From assembly GCF_017591435.1 (NCBI RefSeq), contig NC_059299.1, positions 9,252,480 through 9,316,479 of the forward strand: 64,000 bases of DNA, written 5' to 3'. Shown here piece by piece: positions 59,130-64,000 of this stretch; position 1 is the first letter of the stretch; every line of letters starts with the position of its first letter. This DNA comes from Portunus trituberculatus (lineage: Eukaryota; Arthropoda; Malacostraca; Decapoda; Portunidae). The notes below the pieces were generated by a model that saw only the letters and a program-made list of their open reading frames with translations, ran no database searches and had not been told where the DNA came from. The position numbers were made by a program, and so were the translations under genes.

Positions 59130-60312
59130 GTTTATAGTTTCCTCTTCAATTTTGCGATATACAACAATTTTATATCAGAAGTAATATATGGAGTATATGC
59201 AAGATTTGTGCAGGTGTGGTAAAAGTTTGATAAATGTGGCGAGTGTGTTAAATTCTGTAATTTTTAAAGTTTTCTTCTTCTTGTTTATGGGGAATTCTCT
59301 ATCATCACTATACCACCATTATTGTTAAAAGCATCACCACCACGAATATCACAACCATTACTACTACTAATAATAATAATAAATCAATTACTAATAATAA
59401 AAATAATAATAATAATTATTATTATTATATTATTACCATCAATTGATAATAATTATTAGTATTATTACTATTATCATTATCATTATATTCCAAGGAAGGT
59501 GTCCTACACTAACTACTGCATTATCTCCTGGTAACGAAGTGGAACCCAACAGTGGTGGCCTTTCTGCTGTGCACTATCCTCTCAACCTTATTCTTTTTTT
59601 TTGGATCATAAATTATTACATAACTCCTCCTTTCTATGGTTCTTCCTATTATCATTTCCTTACCTTTACATGAGAGTAGTACAGAAATATGCTATGGAGC
59701 ACTTCAAATTACCTCATGCCCAACACATGATTTATTCACTTTTACTTTTCTAGGTTTGTCCTTACAAATAGGAAATTTAATTGAGCTTTCTTCAACTCTG
59801 CAGGGTTATGTATCATATTATGTAGGGCATATTTGATATTTATTTAAAAAAAAAAAAAGAACAGAGATAGTAGCACTCGACATGAAACCATCAGACTTTT
59901 GGCATGAAGTTCATAACATCACTATCATGACAAGTTCTAGCTATTCATATGTACATGTTATTGACAGGAGTAACTTAAATTACCAATATTAAAGATTCAT
60001 GAGTTGCTATTTATGTTATCAGAGTATTTCTCTCACTGCAGATATAAAGATACAAAGGAAGAGATATCCACTTTAGCAATTTTTTCACTTAAGAGAAATT
60101 ATATTTTGTAGACTGCTTCTTCTTTTCAAAATAAGAAGTGAGTAGACTACTATATGGTTTAGAATGAATTATAAAACTTATGAATTAGTCTCATTAGTTT
60201 ATCATTTCGGCATAACATCGAACAAAGAAGGAAATACATTTTGATATAATAATGAAAATTAATCTGAGGAAGCAGCAGCAAGTACAATGAGTAAGTAGTC
60301 ACTGCCAAAAAA

Positions 60313-60346
<34 letters not shown>

Positions 60347-60450
60347 TCAAAAAAGTGAACATTAGAACCAAAAGCAGACCCATGAGACACCTCTCAAAAC
60401 AGATGACAATCATAACAGGACAGAAGCTAAAAACAGGTGACAGGGCTCAG
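59130..60450. other. Gene-poor AT-rich region
   Basis: Contains an (AAT)n stretch near 59360-59470 and a (CA)n run at 60315-60344. No gene is supported. Confidence 0.45.
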
Positions 60451-60973
60451 GTTCAACAATAAAGTCTCAAGTGACTTTCCCAGTACTGAAGGAGAACTGT
60501 AGTCCAGATTCTAATGAGGTTGTCAGTCCAACCTCAGTCAGCAAGAGGATGCAAGATTACTTCAAGTCTCATGGATTTCATACAAAGTTGATATAAAACT
60601 TATGGAACACACACACACACACACACACACACATTTTTGTCCACCTCTGAATTTGAGTCATCTGGTTCTCTGTAACACTTTAACACTGCCAAGACACCTC
60701 ACACCACCACACCATGTCACACTTTGTCCTGTGTTGCTGGAGGGGAGATGGCTGGCCTATTCAGCTTAAGTCACCACACTACACAGGCCACAATACTGTT
60801 CATCACCACAGTCAGGAAAGTGATGATGAGGAGCAGAGTCATTTCCTCAGTTTCTCATGACAGGGACTCGCATTTTTCACAAAAAGAAGCATAAATATTT
60901 CCATCTATTTACACTGACTCATGCTTGTTCATGGGCCCTGAATAGTAATCACCACTGCACCAGTGACTCCTCA

Positions 60974-61115
60974 CTGCAAATGTTTCAACATTGCAGAAAT
61001 AAAACACACCTAATCATGATGAGCTGAAAGTATCATTGTATGAACTGCAAATGTTTCAACATTGCAGAAATAAAACACACCTAATCATGATGAGCTGAAA
61101 GTATCATTGTATGAA
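60974..61115 (+). repeat. Perfect 71-bp tandem duplication
   Basis: Two adjacent copies (60974-61044 and 61045-61115) appear identical. They lie downstream of the minus-strand gene ending at 61924, possibly in its 3' UTR. Confidence 0.9.
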
Positions 61116-61923
61116 TATTAAATTAACAATATTTATTTATTCATTCATCTCAGTAAGGAGTGTAAAAAATAAGGGAAGCAAATATTAATTTCACTATAAA
61201 TCCCTCCCTCTATGTCAGAATATCCTTAGTAAAAATGAGAAGTAATGTACAGGACGGGTCAGGGTGTGGCTGTGTGGTGGTGAGGCAGTGACCTGAACAA
61301 AGACCCTCAGACTACTCTCAATGCCGCCACCACCACCACTACTACAAAGGGTGACCACCACACCACCACTGCCACCACTAACACCACGCCCTCACTGGGA
61401 GCAAAGAAAATAAAAATAACATTATAATGACCTAAACATGACACCTGCAGCCTCCTCATGGCCTCAGCTAGTACTACAGGGGAGGTGCTACAGGCAAGCC
61501 TGGCAGCTTCTTGTATCTTCCCTTATTTATTTCTGAAGACTGAAACAACTAAGTGCATTTCCAAATTAGCCCTCAAAGCAAGCATAACCTTATACTGTAA
61601 CTTTATCATCACACACAGGAAGATTAGTAAAACCAATCTTAACAATAACTGGTGACAGCATACCAATATAAAACATCCATAAACATTGAAGATTTGAAAG
61701 ACAAGAAAATAATTTAAGACTGGCACCTAAAAGAAGAGGATGAGGCACTGGGTGTCTGAAGAGAAAAGCAAGATAGCAAGACATACCCCAATATAAGAGA
61801 CAAATCTATACCCAGGAAATGTATAAGAAGGATTGTTTAATTTAATTTTTCACTGAAGATTCTTGCAGCATGATCTCTCAGCATTGCAGAAATATGTTGA
61901 AATGCCACTGGTGTCTGTGACAG

Positions 61924-62240
61924 TTACAGCTGAACCAGACCACCTCGTGTAGGGTTCCTAGCCACATAGATGTCCATGTCGTGGTCTGTCCAGCCATCAG
62001 TGTCATAACCCGTCAGTGAGTGTGTGGACCCAGCATGGCTGAGGCGAGAGCTGGACCGTTCCCGAGACTTGGAACGGTGTCGCCTCCTGTCCCCACGCTG
62101 GGAGGTGACTCGAGGCATGCCTACAGTGGATCCGGGCCCTCCCATAACATAGGGCGTGGCATTGGGATTCACTGCTATTGGTCCAAAAGCTGAGCCACTG
62201 AAGTGTGTGGTGGCGAGGGACTGGCGCGACAGGCTGAGGT
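61924..62240 (-). CDS. C-terminal coding exon of an unrecognised gene (partial)
   Basis: The minus-strand exon begins after a CATTCCAG acceptor (62241-62243 on the plus strand) in phase 1 and ends with TAA at 61924-61926. It encodes about 104 residues: a Ser/Thr-rich segment, a basic SR-type patch (RGDRRRHRSKSRERSSSRLS), then HAGSTHSLTGYDTDGWTDHD and a hydrophobic end GGLVQL. It reads like the cytoplasmic tail of a membrane or scaffold protein. I could not identify the family. The rest of the gene lies in 62.3-64 kb or beyond the window. Downstream AATAAA motifs on the minus strand occur near 61505 and 61130. Confidence 0.65.
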
Positions 62241-62410
62241 CTGGAATGGAGAAGAAAGAGTAAAAGAATGTGATGATGTATGGAAGAGAAAGATGATGGC
62301 TAAAGCAGGAAGATAAAATGAATGAGTATACAGGGAAGGAAGGAAAGAAGACATGCAGTAATGTAGAGAAAAGGAAGATGAATAATGAAGAAGGAAAGGA
62401 AGGACGATAT

Positions 62411-62535
<125 letters not shown>

Positions 62536-62605
62536 AAAAAGTAGCCTATGGAGAAATAGTTATATTAATAAATCAACAATTCAAACATACACTCAGCCCC
62601 CCTCA

Positions 62606-62643
<38 letters not shown>

Positions 62644-62936
62644 AAAACAATGCGAGAGTCAGATGGGAAAGCAACACGGTGAGTCAGGTTATATATTGTG
62701 AGGTGCGGGTTAAGCTTAGTATGCTGCAGAAGGGACATATGACTGCAGCTCAATTGTGATCTTCCACCTTGCATGCCTATACAGTGCAGGTTCCAAAGAT
62801 TAATGTAAAATGCCGGTCACAACTAGTACGTACATAATTTATCACATCAAGACACACACATAAAAAAAATATCATCCGTATTGTTATTTTCGTTCAAGCT
62901 CTTTGCATTTTCTTTATTAGTATATATGTGAGTTGT

Positions 62937-64000
<1,064 letters not shown>

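Overview
The window looks like nuclear DNA of a decapod crustacean, probably a crab-like species. Intron-rich protein genes with GT-AG splice sites sit among very dense (TA)n, (CA)n, (GA)n and (TAC)n arrays, tRNA-derived SINEs, LINE 3' ends, PIF/Harbinger-like and Tigger-like DNA elements, and short runs of the arthropod telomere motif TTAGG. The taxon is inferred from gene content and repeat style. Exon structures were read by hand from splice motifs and reading-phase continuity, without transcript support.

Layout. (1) 0.8-6.5 kb, plus: a 1412-aa type I membrane protein with leucine-rich repeats and fibronectin III-like domains. (2) 8.2-18.9 kb, minus: a 519-aa coiled-coil adaptor resembling the TBKBP1/AZI2 group of TBK1 adaptors, with a C-terminal zinc finger and two non-coding 5' exons; it converges on gene 1. 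(3) 18.9-26.7 kb: gene-poor, with GGTACC-rich transposon debris, a 350-bp (TAC)n array and CRE palindromes. (4) 27.0-27.6 kb, plus: an intronless His/Arg/Ser-rich ORF behind a TATA box. (5) 30.6-38.4 kb, minus: a Su(var)3-9/SUV39H histone H3K9 methyltransferase in 12 coding exons. (6) 39.4-41.4 kb, plus: an unrecognised 509-aa protein with two C-terminal hydrophobic segments, divergent from gene 5 across about 1 kb. (7) 43.8-50.2 kb, minus: a fatty-acid amide hydrolase 2-type amidase in 12 coding exons. (8) 50.3-61.9 kb: gene-poor, with large inverted repeats, two further Harbinger-like elements, a GGGTACCC-rich element and rearranged LINE ends. (9) 61.9-62.2 kb, minus: the last coding exon of a gene running off the right edge.

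The genes do not form a pathway: membrane recognition, innate-kinase adaptor, heterochromatin writer and lipid amidase are unrelated neighbours. The shared theme is how deeply mobile DNA has entered the introns. Two Tigger relics carrying CENP-B-type helix-turn-helix remnants make up most of one intron each, in the methyltransferase and in FAAH2, and Harbinger-type elements sit in introns of the adaptor and the methyltransferase. I found no clearly new biological system. The best leads are the intronless His-rich ORF, the unrecognised membrane protein, the GGTACC-rich elements and the large inverted repeats.
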